A stretch of DNA of 64,000 bases, taken from assembly GCF_002994635.1 (NCBI RefSeq), contig NZ_PVNL01000076.1:1-64000 (forward strand), read 5' to 3'. Of this stretch, positions 1 to 8,779 are shown in pieces. The notes under the pieces are model-generated. The model saw only the letters and a program-made list of their open reading frames with translations, searched no databases and was not told the DNA's origin. Every line of letters begins with the position of its first letter. Position 1 is the stretch's first letter. The stretch is from Enhygromyxa salina. GTDB lineage: Bacteria > Myxococcota_A > Polyangia > Nannocystales > Nannocystaceae. A program made the translations under genes and the position numbers.

Positions 1-2
1 CC

Positions 3-3000
3 CCCGACCAGCCTCAGCCGCCCGCGAGCGACGGCCAGCCCGCGCCGACCGAAACCCCGCGAACGCTCGAGGCGCCCGAGACCGGACGGGTACGAGGCCC
101 AGGCTCGCCCGCAGGAGCTGGCCAACCACCCGGCCGTGCGGGGCGCCCGGCGGCCCCGGCCAGCGAGGGCGGCGACGCGGCGGCGCTGCTGCCGGGGACC
201 GGCTGCGACCTGCGCAACCGCGGAGACCCGCTGTACCCGGTCGCCCAGGCGCTGTCGTTGATGGCGGCCACCAACCTCGAGCTGCTCGACTGCAACCAGG
301 TCGTCGACACCGGTCGCGGACCCCGAATGATCGAGGCCCGGCTGCGCGGCTCCGATCAAGGTCTGCTGCTGTACCGACTCGAGCGGCTCGCGGTCGACGG
401 CTACGAGGTGTTCCTCGCCCCGCTCGACACCCATGAGGTCCTGATGGCGGCCCGCCCAGCGGTGACCAGCGCCGGGGTGTTCTACGTCGACGTGCAGCGG
501 GTCAACCTGCACGGGACCTTCGTCGAGGGGGACGATCGCGCGCGCGTCGAGACGATCATTGGCCTGCGCCAAGGCAACTTCTATCCGTTCGAGTACGCCG
601 CCCGACTCGCCGAGCTCGGCTACCGGGCCGAGTTCTACCCGGTCGCCAAGGGCGAGGTCGTGATCGAGGTCCGCCCCGGTCGGTCGATCCGCCGGGTGCG
701 GATCCGCGGTCACATCCCGCTCGCCAAGCGCGACATCATGCGCCAGCTCAGCATCGAGGCCCAGCCGGGCGCGCTCGCTCGCGGTCAGTGCGTCGAGCCC
801 AAGCGCCTGCGTCAGGGCTCGCCGCCGCCGATCTGCGACGGGCGCGACGTCGCGTGTCTCGAGTGGGAGCGCGACGAGCTCGCGCGCCTCGATCAGTTCT
901 TGTTCGACAGCGGCTACTTCGACGGCACGTCTTCGCTCGCGCTGGTGTGTGGCCGGGCCACGGACGAGGCCGATCTGTACGTGTTCCTCGACAAGGGCAA
1001 GGCCTACAAGGTCGACCGCCGCAGGGTCGAGATTCGTGACCTCGACGCCGAGCAGCCCGACACCGGCAGCGGTGAGCCGCTCGAGGATCGAGACGTCCGC
1101 TGGATCCGTCGCCAGTTCATCCCCAAGGTGCTCGGGGTGTTTCGAACCCGGATCACCCGCGAGTTCATGGATCGGGCCCAGCAGAAGGTCATCTCGGCCT
1201 ATGCCGATCCCAACGCCGGGCTCGGTCGGTTCTGGCGCAGCGAGGCCGCGACGCCACATCCGGAGGTCGAGGTCAGCACCAGCTACGAAGACATCACGCC
1301 GGAGACCCAGTTCGATCGCCACAGCATCCCGCTCGAGATCGAGATCTCCCGTGGCCCGTCGGTTCAGACCGAGTTCAGGCAGGCCCGCGGCGGCAAGCGT
1401 CGGCGCCCGCGCGACTCGGGGCTGCGGTTCAGCGACAGCCAGCTGCGCAACCACATCCAGCTGTTCAACCGGCGCGAGCCCGCCAGCGAGGCCGCGGCCG
1501 AGCGCGAGTCGGCCAACCTCCGGGCGTTCTATCAGAGCAAGGGCTACCTGTTCGCGCGCGTCGAAGGTCAGCACCTCGACTTCAAGTCGATGGACAAGCT
1601 GCGCTTCGAGATCGCCGAGGGCCCCAAGATCGAGATCGCCGACCTCTCGATCACCCGCCCCGCGCGACTCGGCACCGAGGTCGCCAGGCGGATCGAGCGG
1701 GCCTGGGAGGACGAGCGACACCTGCGGTCCGGCGGCAAGTTCAGCGAGACCGACGCGCTCGCCGACATCCAGTCGGTGCTCGCGGCCTACAACGCCGAGG
1801 GCTACCTGTGCGCGGACGTGTTCGTGTACGTCTCGTTCTGGGAGGACGCGCTGCGCGATCCCGACGGCCAGGCTGACGCGTTTCAGCCGGGCGTCCGGGC
1901 CCGGCTCACGGTCCAGGACCTGCTCGACAGCGGCGGCGAGGCCAAGTGGATCGAGCAGTTCAACGCCGACGGCCTGGCCGGCGTGCTCACGGCTGACCGC
2001 GCCAAGATCTGGGTTCGCGTCCACGTCGAGCCCGGCCCGCGGCTGGTCACCGCGAACAGCGAAGACGTCCGGTTGATCGAGCAGCCGATTCCGTTCTCGC
2101 GCAAGATCACCGATCCGATCGTGCGCGAGGCCGCCGATCCCTCGATCGCCGTCGAGGCGATCGCTCGCAGCCCGCTGCGCCGCCGCGGCGAGACCGACGC
2201 TGGCGAGGTCCCGATCACACCCAGCCTCGGCCGTGACGCTCGCAGCGCGATCGTGAGCCACTACCAGGGCCACGGCTACCCGATCGCCGACGCCGAGCTG
2301 ACCTGGCGCTACACCTCGCCGGGTGGCCAGACCCTCAGCGCCGACGCGGCCCGCAACCTGACCGAGAGCCGCTTCGGAATCTGCTACAACCGCGCCACCG
2401 AGCAGCAGGTCACCGTCGAGCCGGTCGTCAACATCTACGAGGGCAAGGTCGGCGAGTTCGGTGAGATCTTGTTCCGCGGCAACTTCAAGACCCGCGAGTG
2501 GGTCCTGCGCCGCGAGCTGAAATTCGAGACTGGTGAGCCCTACGACCAGCGCCTGGTCGACGCCTCCGCAGCCTCGATCGAGACCGCCGGCGTCGCCAAG
2601 TCGGTCACGATCACGCCCTACCCGGTCGACTGTGGCTTCGATGATCCCGGGGTCTGCCAGGTCCACCAGGTCATCGCGTTCGAAGAGGCCAAGGACGTGG
2701 CGATGAACATCGATTTTGGGTTCGGGATCGCGACCCTCAATCCCTTCTACCTGTTCGCCAACCCCAGCTTCCCCAACCTGTGGGGGACCGCCTGGGACCT
2801 CTCGCTCGAGAGCCGCTACGGGTTCGACCTGTCCGACGCGCTCGAGAGCACGGATCTGTGCGCGGGCCAGGAGTGCTTCGAGCGGCTGGTCGCGGCCACG
2901 CTCACGCGCCCGCACGTGTTCGGCACCAGCTTCGACCTCGACATCAACGGCCGGGCCCAGCAGCGCGCGACCCCAGCCCGCGGCCGGATCTTGTCGGTCA

Positions 3001-3869
3001 ACGGCGCCCTGCGGATCAGCCGTCGGTTCGGCGAGTGGACCTTCTACGCGGGCTACCTGTTTCAGCTGGCCAACGTCAGCAAGGACCTCGCCAAGCCGCT
3101 CGCCGGCACCACCAACGCGTGGGTCAACCGTGGCGGCGGGGTCGTCTCCGATCTGACCGGCCTGGTCGACACCGGCGTGGTCCTGACCCGAGTCGACAAC
3201 GCCTTCAACCCCTACGACGGCTTCATCGCGACCATGGATCTGAAGCTGGCGTCGCCGTGGCTGGGCGGGCTCGACTGGTGGGCGCGCATCGACCTGAGCT
3301 GGCAACACTTCATCCCGCTGCCGATCCCGGGCACCCAAGATCGGCTCAACTTCCGCTACAGCCTGCGCTATGGCCACTTGATCCCGTTCCGCGGGCCTGG
3401 ACTGCGCGGGCAGCCGGTCGACACCAAGACCGTGCCCGACGTGTGGCGCTACTACGGGGGCGGCACCGCCGATCTGGGCCTACGCGGGATCCTGCCCGAG
3501 ACCATGCTCGTCGACGTCGAGGAGGTCGAGCTGCCCTACGGCGGGGTCATCTATCGACCGCGCGCGCAAGGTGGCCACATTCGGGCGATCGGCAGCGTCG
3601 CGCTGCAGGTGACGTCGGTCCGCGACATCTTTGGCGGCTCCCTGGCCCACTCGATCTTCTACGACTTTGGGGTGCTCACGCAGTTCTGGGAGGAGTTCAA
3701 CTTCAAGCGGGACTTTCGCCACAGCGTCGGCACCAACTTCCTGAAGCTCGACATCGGGATCGTGACGATGGCGCTGGGCTACGCGTTCTTGCTGCCGGGC
3801 CGCTACAACGTGGGCCCGACCGACGATCGCAACGGGCGGTTCATCTTCGACGTCGGCGTGACGTTCTGA
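3..3869 (+). CDS. Omp85-family outer-membrane assembly protein (BamA/TamA-like), 5' partial
   Basis: The reading frame is open to the left window edge, so the true start lies outside; a TTG-ATG at 258-263 is internal. The visible 1288 residues begin with a Pro/Ala-rich stretch, then a periplasmic region with several POTRA-like segments (for example around VDVQRVNLHGTF and GEFGEILFRGNFKTREW). The last third is a beta-barrel rich in alternating aromatic and polar residues, ending in Phe (DVGVTF), as Omp85 barrels do. Members insert or translocate outer-membrane proteins. The periplasmic part is longer than in E. coli BamA (about 810 residues in total), so this may be a lineage paralogue closer to TamA; I cannot decide between them. 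The next gene is convergent, 9 bp away. Confidence 0.85.
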   Translation, partial: PDQPQPPASDGQPAPTETPRTLEAPETGRVRGPGSPAGAGQPPGRAGRPAAPASEGGDAAALLPGTGCDLRNRGDPLYPVAQALSLMAATNLELLDCNQVVDTGRGPRMIEARLRGSDQGLLLYRLERLAVDGYEVFLAPLDTHEVLMAARPAVTSAGVFYVDVQRVNLHGTFVEGDDRARVETIIGLRQGNFYPFEYAARLAELGYRAEFYPVAKGEVVIEVRPGRSIRRVRIRGHIPLAKRDIMRQLSIEAQPGALARGQCVEPKRLRQGSPPPICDGRDVACLEWERDELARLDQFLFDSGYFDGTSSLALVCGRATDEADLYVFLDKGKAYKVDRRRVEIRDLDAEQPDTGSGEPLEDRDVRWIRRQFIPKVLGVFRTRITREFMDRAQQKVISAYADPNAGLGRFWRSEAATPHPEVEVSTSYEDITPETQFDRHSIPLEIEISRGPSVQTEFRQARGGKRRRPRDSGLRFSDSQLRNHIQLFNRREPASEAAAERESANLRAFYQSKGYLFARVEGQHLDFKSMDKLRFEIAEGPKIEIADLSITRPARLGTEVARRIERAWEDERHLRSGGKFSETDALADIQSVLAAYNAEGYLCADVFVYVSFWEDALRDPDGQADAFQPGVRARLTVQDLLDSGGEAKWIEQFNADGLAGVLTADRAKIWVRVHVEPGPRLVTANSEDVRLIEQPIPFSRKITDPIVREAADPSIAVEAIARSPLRRRGETDAGEVPITPSLGRDARSAIVSHYQGHGYPIADAELTWRYTSPGGQTLSADAARNLTESRFGICYNRATEQQVTVEPVVNIYEGKVGEFGEILFRGNFKTREWVLRRELKFETGEPYDQRLVDASAASIETAGVAKSVTITPYPVDCGFDDPGVCQVHQVIAFEEAKDVAMNIDFGFGIATLNPFYLFANPSFPNLWGTAWDLSLESRYGFDLSDALESTDLCAGQECFERLVAATLTRPHVFGTSFDLDINGRAQQRATPARGRILSVNGALRISRRFGEWTFYAGYLFQLANVSKDLAKPLAGTTNAWVNRGGGVVSDLTGLVDTGVVLTRVDNAFNPYDGFIATMDLKLASPWLGGLDWWARIDLSWQHFIPLPIPGTQDRLNFRYSLRYGHLIPFRGPGLRGQPVDTKTVPDVWRYYGGGTADLGLRGILPETMLVDVEEVELPYGGVIYRPRAQGGHIRAIGSVALQVTSVRDIFGGSLAHSIFYDFGVLTQFWEEFNFKRDFRHSVGTNFLKLDIGIVTMALGYAFLLPGRYNVGPTDDRNGRFIFDVGVTF

Positions 3870-3878
3870 CCGAGGTCT

Positions 3879-4571
3879 TCAAGACGGACAGGGGATCGGC
3901 GCGAGCACGTTGAGCGCGGGCAAGTGGCCGACCGCGGTCTGATTGAGCGCGTAGCCGCAGTAGTACCCGCCGTAGTACCCGTCGTCGTCGATGCACGACT
4001 CCCACCGCGGGATCGCCCACTGCGGTCCGAGGTCGGGCACCGCGTCGCCCTCGGCGTCGAGCAGCTTGGGTCCCGCGCCTTCGAACTGGGCGTCGGCGTA
4101 GACCAACAGCACGCCCTCCGCGACGATGTCGGCGACCGTTCGACACGCCGCCGCGGTGTTGGACATCCGCAGCCGCAGCAAGCTCGGATCTTCGGGGGCG
4201 ACCCACACGTCGGCGACACTGCTGCGGTAGTAGCCGACCGCCAGGGCGCTGTAGCGGGTCTGGACGTAGCAAGAGCTACCGTAGGACTGAACCTGCGCGC
4301 CCCAGCCGAGCAGCGCGAACCGAGTCGGATCCGGCGCAGCGCCAACCGAGAGCGGCTTCGAGAACTGCAGCTCGAGCACGCCCGCGCCGATCCAGTCGCC
4401 GTCGAGCACGGTCGGCGGCGCGGTGTCGCTGGCGGTCGGCTCGGGCGGCGAGTCGAAGGTGCGCAGGCCTTCGCAGCTGTCGCGAGCTTCGCAACCACCG
4501 AGACCGAGCGCCGCGAACAAGCCGACGAAACCCGCGGGCCCGCCCGCTCGGACCGAGTGCTCGAGACCCAT
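3879..4571 (-). CDS. Hypothetical lipoprotein, 230 aa
   Basis: The N-terminus is a signal peptide with a lipobox ending LGLGGC, so the mature protein should be lipid-anchored at Cys27. The rest has no domain I recognise. It begins with a Thr/Pro-rich linker. A segment 'GVLELQFSKPL' resembles the start of Ig-like domains that describe a sum of properties, but that is weak. The C-terminal part contains a Tyr/Gly/Cys-rich patch (DDDGYYGGYYCGY) and four further cysteines that may form disulfides. It is the last gene of a minus-strand run that includes the FKBP gene (34 bp upstream) and the L,D-transpeptidase gene, so an envelope role is likely. Confidence 0.7.
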   Translation of the reverse strand: MGLEHSVRAGGPAGFVGLFAALGLGGCEARDSCEGLRTFDSPPEPTASDTAPPTVLDGDWIGAGVLELQFSKPLSVGAAPDPTRFALLGWGAQVQSYGSSCYVQTRYSALAVGYYRSSVADVWVAPEDPSLLRLRMSNTAAACRTVADIVAEGVLLVYADAQFEGAGPKLLDAEGDAVPDLGPQWAIPRWESCIDDDGYYGGYYCGYALNQTAVGHLPALNVLAPIPCPS

Positions 4572-4605
4572 GCCCGAATACTCGCACAGTTTTTCAGACC
4601 ACGAA

Positions 4606-5103
4606 CTACGCCTTCTTGGGTGGGGGGGGCGGCGGCTTGACCATGGCCTTGCCCAGCTCGGTCTCTTTGCTGGTGGCCGCGCGCACGCCGATGATCCGCA
4701 CGCTCATGCCGATCGTCTGGCCCGCGAGCGGATGGATCATCGCGACGGTCACGCTCTCGTCGGTGACCGCCTTGACGGCCAAGTGCAGCGGCTGACCGTT
4801 GGGCATCTTGGCCACGAACTTGCCACCGACCTCGAACTTGGTGTCCGCGGGGAACTCGGTCCGACTCATGACGTTGGTCGGCGCGTCGTCGATGGTTCCG
4901 AACGCCTCCTCGGGCGGGAACTCGAAGGTCTGCTCTGCGCCGGCCTCGAGGCCCTCGAGTCGCTTGGCGAGCCCAGGGATCAGCGTCTGCGTGCCATGCA
5001 ACAAGCTGATCGGCCCGGAGATATCCGAGCTCTCGACAATTTCGCCGTCCGCGGTGGTGATGTCGTAGCCGAGCGTCACGACGGTGCCAGACTCAATCTT
5101 CAT
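4606..5103 (-). CDS. SlyD-like FKBP-type peptidyl-prolyl cis-trans isomerase
   Basis: The 165-residue product starts MKIESGTVVTLGYDI, which lines up with the SlyD N-terminus, so I prefer this ATG over the one four codons upstream at 5115. FKBP features are visible: GEIVESSD, the LIPGLAKRLEGLEAG core, and the FPPEEAFG segment that leads into the insert-in-flap (IF) chaperone domain. SlyD proteins catalyse prolyl isomerisation and act as chaperones for unfolded or metal-binding proteins. The His-rich metal-binding tail of enteric SlyD is absent; the tail here is a Lys/Pro run (KPPPPPPKKA). There is no signal peptide, so a cytoplasmic location is expected. Confidence 0.9.
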   Translation of the reverse strand: MKIESGTVVTLGYDITTADGEIVESSDISGPISLLHGTQTLIPGLAKRLEGLEAGAEQTFEFPPEEAFGTIDDAPTNVMSRTEFPADTKFEVGGKFVAKMPNGQPLHLAVKAVTDESVTVAMIHPLAGQTIGMSVRIIGVRAATSKETELGKAMVKPPPPPPKKA

Positions 5104-5239
5104 TGCCTGAATCATAGGTCGACGATCACCCCAAAACCAGCCTCGATGAACCCACGCGCGAGCGAGCGCAACCAGCGATCAGCCGCGAAGCCGACCTCCA
5201 TGGCACCGCGCCAGACCGCCCGCGGGGGCACCGAGCCGC

Positions 5240-6838
5240 TCACTCGGTGACGACGATGGCGCTGGCCTCGGATCCCATGACCCCAGGCATGGCCGCGGCC
5301 CAGCCGTCGGGCAGCTTGGGCTCGGTGAAGCCAAACAGCCAGCGCGCGTCGGGGGGCGAGAGGTTCACGCAGCCGTGACTGCGGACCAGGCCAAACCCGC
5401 CGTGCCAGAACGCGCCGTGCAGCGCGACGCTGTTCGAGAAGTACTGCGTCCACGGCACGTCTTCGATCGAGTAGGCCTCTTCTTCGATGGGCTGGTCGCG
5501 CATCGAAGTCACGATGAACTTGCTCTGGACCCGATGGACCCCGACCGGCGTCATCCCGGGCTCCTTGCCGGTCGAGACGATCGTCGCGAACACCGGGCGA
5601 TCTCCGATGTAGGCGACCAGCGTCTGCTCAGACAGATCCACGTGGATCCAGTGCTCGTCGGGCTCGATCCCGGGGGGGCGCTTGAGCTTGGCCGCTTCGC
5701 CGACCGCGTAGGCCCGCAGCAGCTTGCCGTCGGCGTCTTCGTAGTAGTCGTAGTCCCCGATTCGGAGCTTGCGGACGAACGGGTGGGTGGACCGGCGCGG
5801 CAGGGACTCCCCGGTGTCCTCGAGCAGGCCCGAGTCACCGATCCGCTTTTGCAGCGACAGCTCACGAACGACGAAGTGCAGGGGCAAGGGATCCTCGCCC
5901 GTGAGCACCTGGCCCATGAACTCGGAGCCCTCTTTCTTGCCGAGCTGGTACTTGCGCGCGTACACGCCCCGGTTGGTCTTGAGGAAGTGACGCTTGGCGT
6001 GAACGTGCTCCGAGGTGATCGTCACGTAGTAGCCCGCGTTGAGGTACTCCTTGACCACCGCCGGGACGTCGGCCGGTCGCTTGTCACGCTCGATCGGCAT
6101 CGGCTCGCGGGCCTTGACGGCCAGCCACGCCTGCGCGGCCGCGTCGGCCTGGTCCTGCTCGGTGTAGGTCGGCATCCGGTGGAAAAACGAGGTGCCGTCG
6201 TGGTTGACCCGCCAGTAGTCGAGCGGCATGGCCTGGTCGACGTCGGGCCACGCCACGTCGATCGAGCCGTCGTCGGGCGGAGCGTCGGCGATCTCGAGCC
6301 CAGCGCCGACACAGATCCAGCCTTCGGGAAAGATCTGATGCCACCCGCTGGTGCAGCCGCCACCGAAGCTCCGCTGGCCGTCCACCCGAACCCGCGTGCC
6401 CGCGCGAAGCATGCCGATCCGGTTGGACTCGAGATCTGCACGCTCGCGGATCAACACCGCGCCAGCGGTCACCAGCCCGTGCTTGGGGAAGTTCTGCTCG
6501 TGCTCGTCGGTGAAGTCGACGGGGTCGTAAAAGACCTTCGTGAAGCTGGTGTAGTGGCCTTCGCTGTCCGGCGCGTAGGGACCGGTGGCCGTGCCCGCCG
6601 CGGCGTCTTCGGTCTCGCGCTGGTGCTTGGCGGCCTCGGCCAGGCTGTCTTCGCTGGGGCCAGCGGGGGGATTAGCGAGCAGCTCGGCCGAGCTGTCCGC
6701 GTCGTCGGCTTCGGGCTCGGTATCCGCGGCTTGGCTGGCGCTGGGCGTCCGCGGTCCCGCGAGCTCGTAACCACCCACGGTCACGCCCGCGCCAATCATG
6801 AAGCCGCCGAAGATCTCGAGTGCACGCCGCGTATCCAT
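5240..6838 (-). CDS. L,D-transpeptidase (YkuD domain) with N-terminal anchor
   Basis: The C-terminal YkuD domain shows the catalytic signature HGAFWHGG...SHGCVNLSPPDA, with the nucleophilic Cys in SHGCVNL; such enzymes make 3-3 cross-links in peptidoglycan or attach proteins to it. Upstream is 'WIHVDLSEQTLVAYIGDRPV', the usual first strand of the fold. The N-terminus (RALEIFGGFMIGAGVTVGGYEL) is a membrane or signal segment followed by an acidic linker, then an SH3-like stretch near residues 110-150. The frame remains open to 7360, but that extension lies opposite a gene on the other strand and is low complexity, so I start at ATG 6838 (532 aa). Confidence 0.9.
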   Translation of the reverse strand: MDTRRALEIFGGFMIGAGVTVGGYELAGPRTPSASQAADTEPEADDADSSAELLANPPAGPSEDSLAEAAKHQRETEDAAAGTATGPYAPDSEGHYTSFTKVFYDPVDFTDEHEQNFPKHGLVTAGAVLIRERADLESNRIGMLRAGTRVRVDGQRSFGGGCTSGWHQIFPEGWICVGAGLEIADAPPDDGSIDVAWPDVDQAMPLDYWRVNHDGTSFFHRMPTYTEQDQADAAAQAWLAVKAREPMPIERDKRPADVPAVVKEYLNAGYYVTITSEHVHAKRHFLKTNRGVYARKYQLGKKEGSEFMGQVLTGEDPLPLHFVVRELSLQKRIGDSGLLEDTGESLPRRSTHPFVRKLRIGDYDYYEDADGKLLRAYAVGEAAKLKRPPGIEPDEHWIHVDLSEQTLVAYIGDRPVFATIVSTGKEPGMTPVGVHRVQSKFIVTSMRDQPIEEEAYSIEDVPWTQYFSNSVALHGAFWHGGFGLVRSHGCVNLSPPDARWLFGFTEPKLPDGWAAAMPGVMGSEASAIVVTE

Positions 6839-6968
6839 GGCCTGGGCCGCCGAACATAGTCGTGGGCACCGGCGCCGGCAAGCGGCTGTCCGCCGGCCTG
6901 TCAGCCCCCGGGCGACTCGTGGATCTGAGTCGACGACTCGGGCTTGCGTCCGTTCGGAGCTTTCGTTC

Positions 6969-7886
6969 ATGCTCGGGTCCGTGCCCTTTGCGGTCCCTGC
7001 GCCCACGCGGCGCGCGTGCATGGTCCGACTGGGGCTGGCGACGGTGAGCGCGTGCGTGTGCGCGAGTCTGTCGCTGTGGTCCGCCGAGGTCGTGGCGGCC
7101 CCGGCCGTCGCGCCTGCGCCGATCGATCCGATGCCGTTCGGACCCGCGCCGATCAGTGAAGACGCCGGGCCGGCCGACTCCGCGCCCGCCCCGGTCGCGG
7201 CGCCCGAGCCCGCGCCGCTACCCGAGCCCGCGCCGCTACCCGAGTCCGCGCCGCTACCCAAGTCCGCGCCGCTACCCGAGCCCGAAGGGCCGCAAGCCGA
7301 GCCCGAAGGGCCGGAGCCAGAGCCAGAGCCGGAGCCGGAAGCGGAGCCAGCCGAGCCCATCCGCCCACCTCGCTTCGATGGCCCCTACTTCGGGGTGCTG
7401 GCGATGGGCACGACCAACTTCGCGAGTGTCAGCAACGTCGACACACCGTCTCCGCTGTTCGGCGCGGGTGGGTTCTTGCAGGCCGGCGACGCCGTGTTCC
7501 CGTGGATGAGCATCGGCATCGCGGCCGGCGGCCAGGCGGCGTGGGTCCGCGATCAGCAGATGTTCGAGGGCGCCCTGCTCGTCGAGTTTGGCTTCGTCCC
7601 GGCCAAGCGCTACCCGCTGTCGATCCGCACCGGCTTCGGATTCGGCGGCGGCGCGATCAGCCAGGCCGGCGTCGACAAGCGTGGAGGCTACGGCGGCGCG
7701 CTGTTCAAGGGCTCGCTCCGCTACGAGTTCTTCCCGCTCGCGCAGACCAGGCGGCCCGATCGCGGCGGCGGCTGGGCGATCGGCCCCGAGCTCGGCTGGC
7801 TCGGCGCGACGCCAGCGGGCAAGGGCCAGCCGTTCGTCAACACGATCCTGCTCGGGCTCTCGACCAGCCTGTACTTTGGCAGCTGA
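6969..7886 (+). CDS. Secreted outer-membrane-like protein with Pro-rich repeats
   Basis: ATG 6969 is preceded by GGAG at 6956-6959 (9-nt spacing), which decides the start; ATG 7020 is an alternative. A signal peptide (cleavage probably near EVVAAP) is followed by a Pro/Glu/Ala-rich linker built from 18-bp repeats (PEPAPL, PESAPL, PKSAPL). The last 170 residues contain alternating hydrophobic strands (GPYFGVLAMGTTNF, ISIGIAAGGQ, LSIRTGFGFGGGAIS, LLGLSTSLYFGS) like a small eight-strand barrel or lipid-binding surface protein. I do not recognise a named family. It is transcribed divergently from the L,D-transpeptidase gene. Confidence 0.75.
   Translation: MLGSVPFAVPAPTRRACMVRLGLATVSACVCASLSLWSAEVVAAPAVAPAPIDPMPFGPAPISEDAGPADSAPAPVAAPEPAPLPEPAPLPESAPLPKSAPLPEPEGPQAEPEGPEPEPEPEPEAEPAEPIRPPRFDGPYFGVLAMGTTNFASVSNVDTPSPLFGAGGFLQAGDAVFPWMSIGIAAGGQAAWVRDQQMFEGALLVEFGFVPAKRYPLSIRTGFGFGGGAISQAGVDKRGGYGGALFKGSLRYEFFPLAQTRRPDRGGGWAIGPELGWLGATPAGKGQPFVNTILLGLSTSLYFGS
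7190..7290 (+). repeat. 18-bp tandem repeat encoding a PEPAPL linker
   Basis: About five units of an 18-bp repeat (consensus cccgagcccgcgccgcta) run in frame inside the signal-peptide-bearing protein, giving (P-E/K-P/S-A-P-L)n. One unit has a Glu-to-Lys change. The units then grade into Pro-Glu dipeptides. It is a typical length-variable periplasmic linker. Confidence 0.8.
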
Positions 7887-7921
7887 ACCGCGACTTGGCG
7901 CGGCAGCTCTACTGTAGAACC

Positions 7922-8779
7922 CTACTGCAAAGTGTGGGACGCCCGATCGGGTGTCACCGGCTCGCGGCCCTGCGGGATCGGCAGGCCGTCGCCGACAAAC
8001 CGCGCGACCGCGACGGTGACGTTGTCCGGGCCCCCGGCCGCGCACGCGGCCTCGGTCAGCGCGCGACAGCAACGAACCGGGTCTTGATACTTGAGCATCA
8101 GCTCGAGCACCCGCGGGTCTTCGAGCGGACCGGTGAGTCCGTCGCTGCACATCAGCAGCACGTCGCCCGCGCGCAGCGACACGTGCACGAGCTCGGGCTG
8201 GATCACGGGCTGCACGCCCAGCGCCTGCAACAACACGTTGCGATGCTCGTAGCTGCGACCCTGCTCGGCGGTCAGCTGTCCGCTGGCGATCATCTGCCCG
8301 ACCACGCTGTGATCGGTGGTCAGCTGGGTCAGCGCCCGACCCCGGCGCAGATACCCGCGCGAGTCACCGACGTGGCACAGGTACAGCTCGTGACCGTAGA
8401 CCAGCGCCGCGGTCAGGGTAGTGCCCATGCCGCGCTTGCCCGGGTGCGATCGCGCGTAGTCGAGGATCGCCCGGTTGGCGGCCGCGACCGCGCTGAGCAT
8501 CGCCTCGCGGGCGCTCGCGTGATCGCCGAGCGGCGTCGCGGCCATCATCGTGTCGTACAGGGTCTCGGCCCCGATCTTCGAGGCCAGGTCACCCGCCGCG
8601 GCGCCACCCATGCCGTCACACACGCCGATCAGGGTCACGCCGATCCCGAGCTCTTGAACGGTGGTGCCGGGTCGCAAACCTCGCTCGCCCGTCGCGATGT
8701 TGGCGACGAGGAACGCGTCCTCGTTGCGCTCACGGACGCAACCGATCTCGGTTCGGGCGAACAGCTCGACACGCGCCAC
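7922..8779 (-). CDS. PP2C-family Ser/Thr protein phosphatase
   Basis: All PP2C motifs are present in 285 residues: GCVRERNEDAF (metal and substrate region), GVCDGMGGAAAGDLAS, GMGTTLTAALV, CHVGDSRGYL, TTDHSV, LMCSDGLTG and GGPDNVTVAV. These soluble metal-dependent phosphatases remove phosphate from Ser/Thr and usually reverse Hanks-type kinases. I place the start at GTG 8779 because it overlaps the FHA gene stop by one base (TAGTG) and gives a product beginning right at the fold; the frame extends to 9076 but that part is out-of-frame FHA coding sequence. The coupling to the FHA gene implies co-translation and a shared phospho-Thr pathway. Confidence 0.9.
   Translation of the reverse strand: MARVELFARTEIGCVRERNEDAFLVANIATGERGLRPGTTVQELGIGVTLIGVCDGMGGAAAGDLASKIGAETLYDTMMAATPLGDHASAREAMLSAVAAANRAILDYARSHPGKRGMGTTLTAALVYGHELYLCHVGDSRGYLRRGRALTQLTTDHSVVGQMIASGQLTAEQGRSYEHRNVLLQALGVQPVIQPELVHVSLRAGDVLLMCSDGLTGPLEDPRVLELMLKYQDPVRCCRALTEAACAAGGPDNVTVAVARFVGDGLPIPQGREPVTPDRASHTLQ

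Noticed and set aside
5112..5239. Short minus-strand frame ending EAGFGVIVDL
   Set aside because: Only about 30 codons from a possible ATG, no ribosome site and no known motif.
6839..7360. N-terminal extension of the L,D-transpeptidase with Gly-Ser repeats
   Set aside because: Reverse reading of the Pro-Glu repeat of the divergent gene; a membrane segment begins at ATG 6838.
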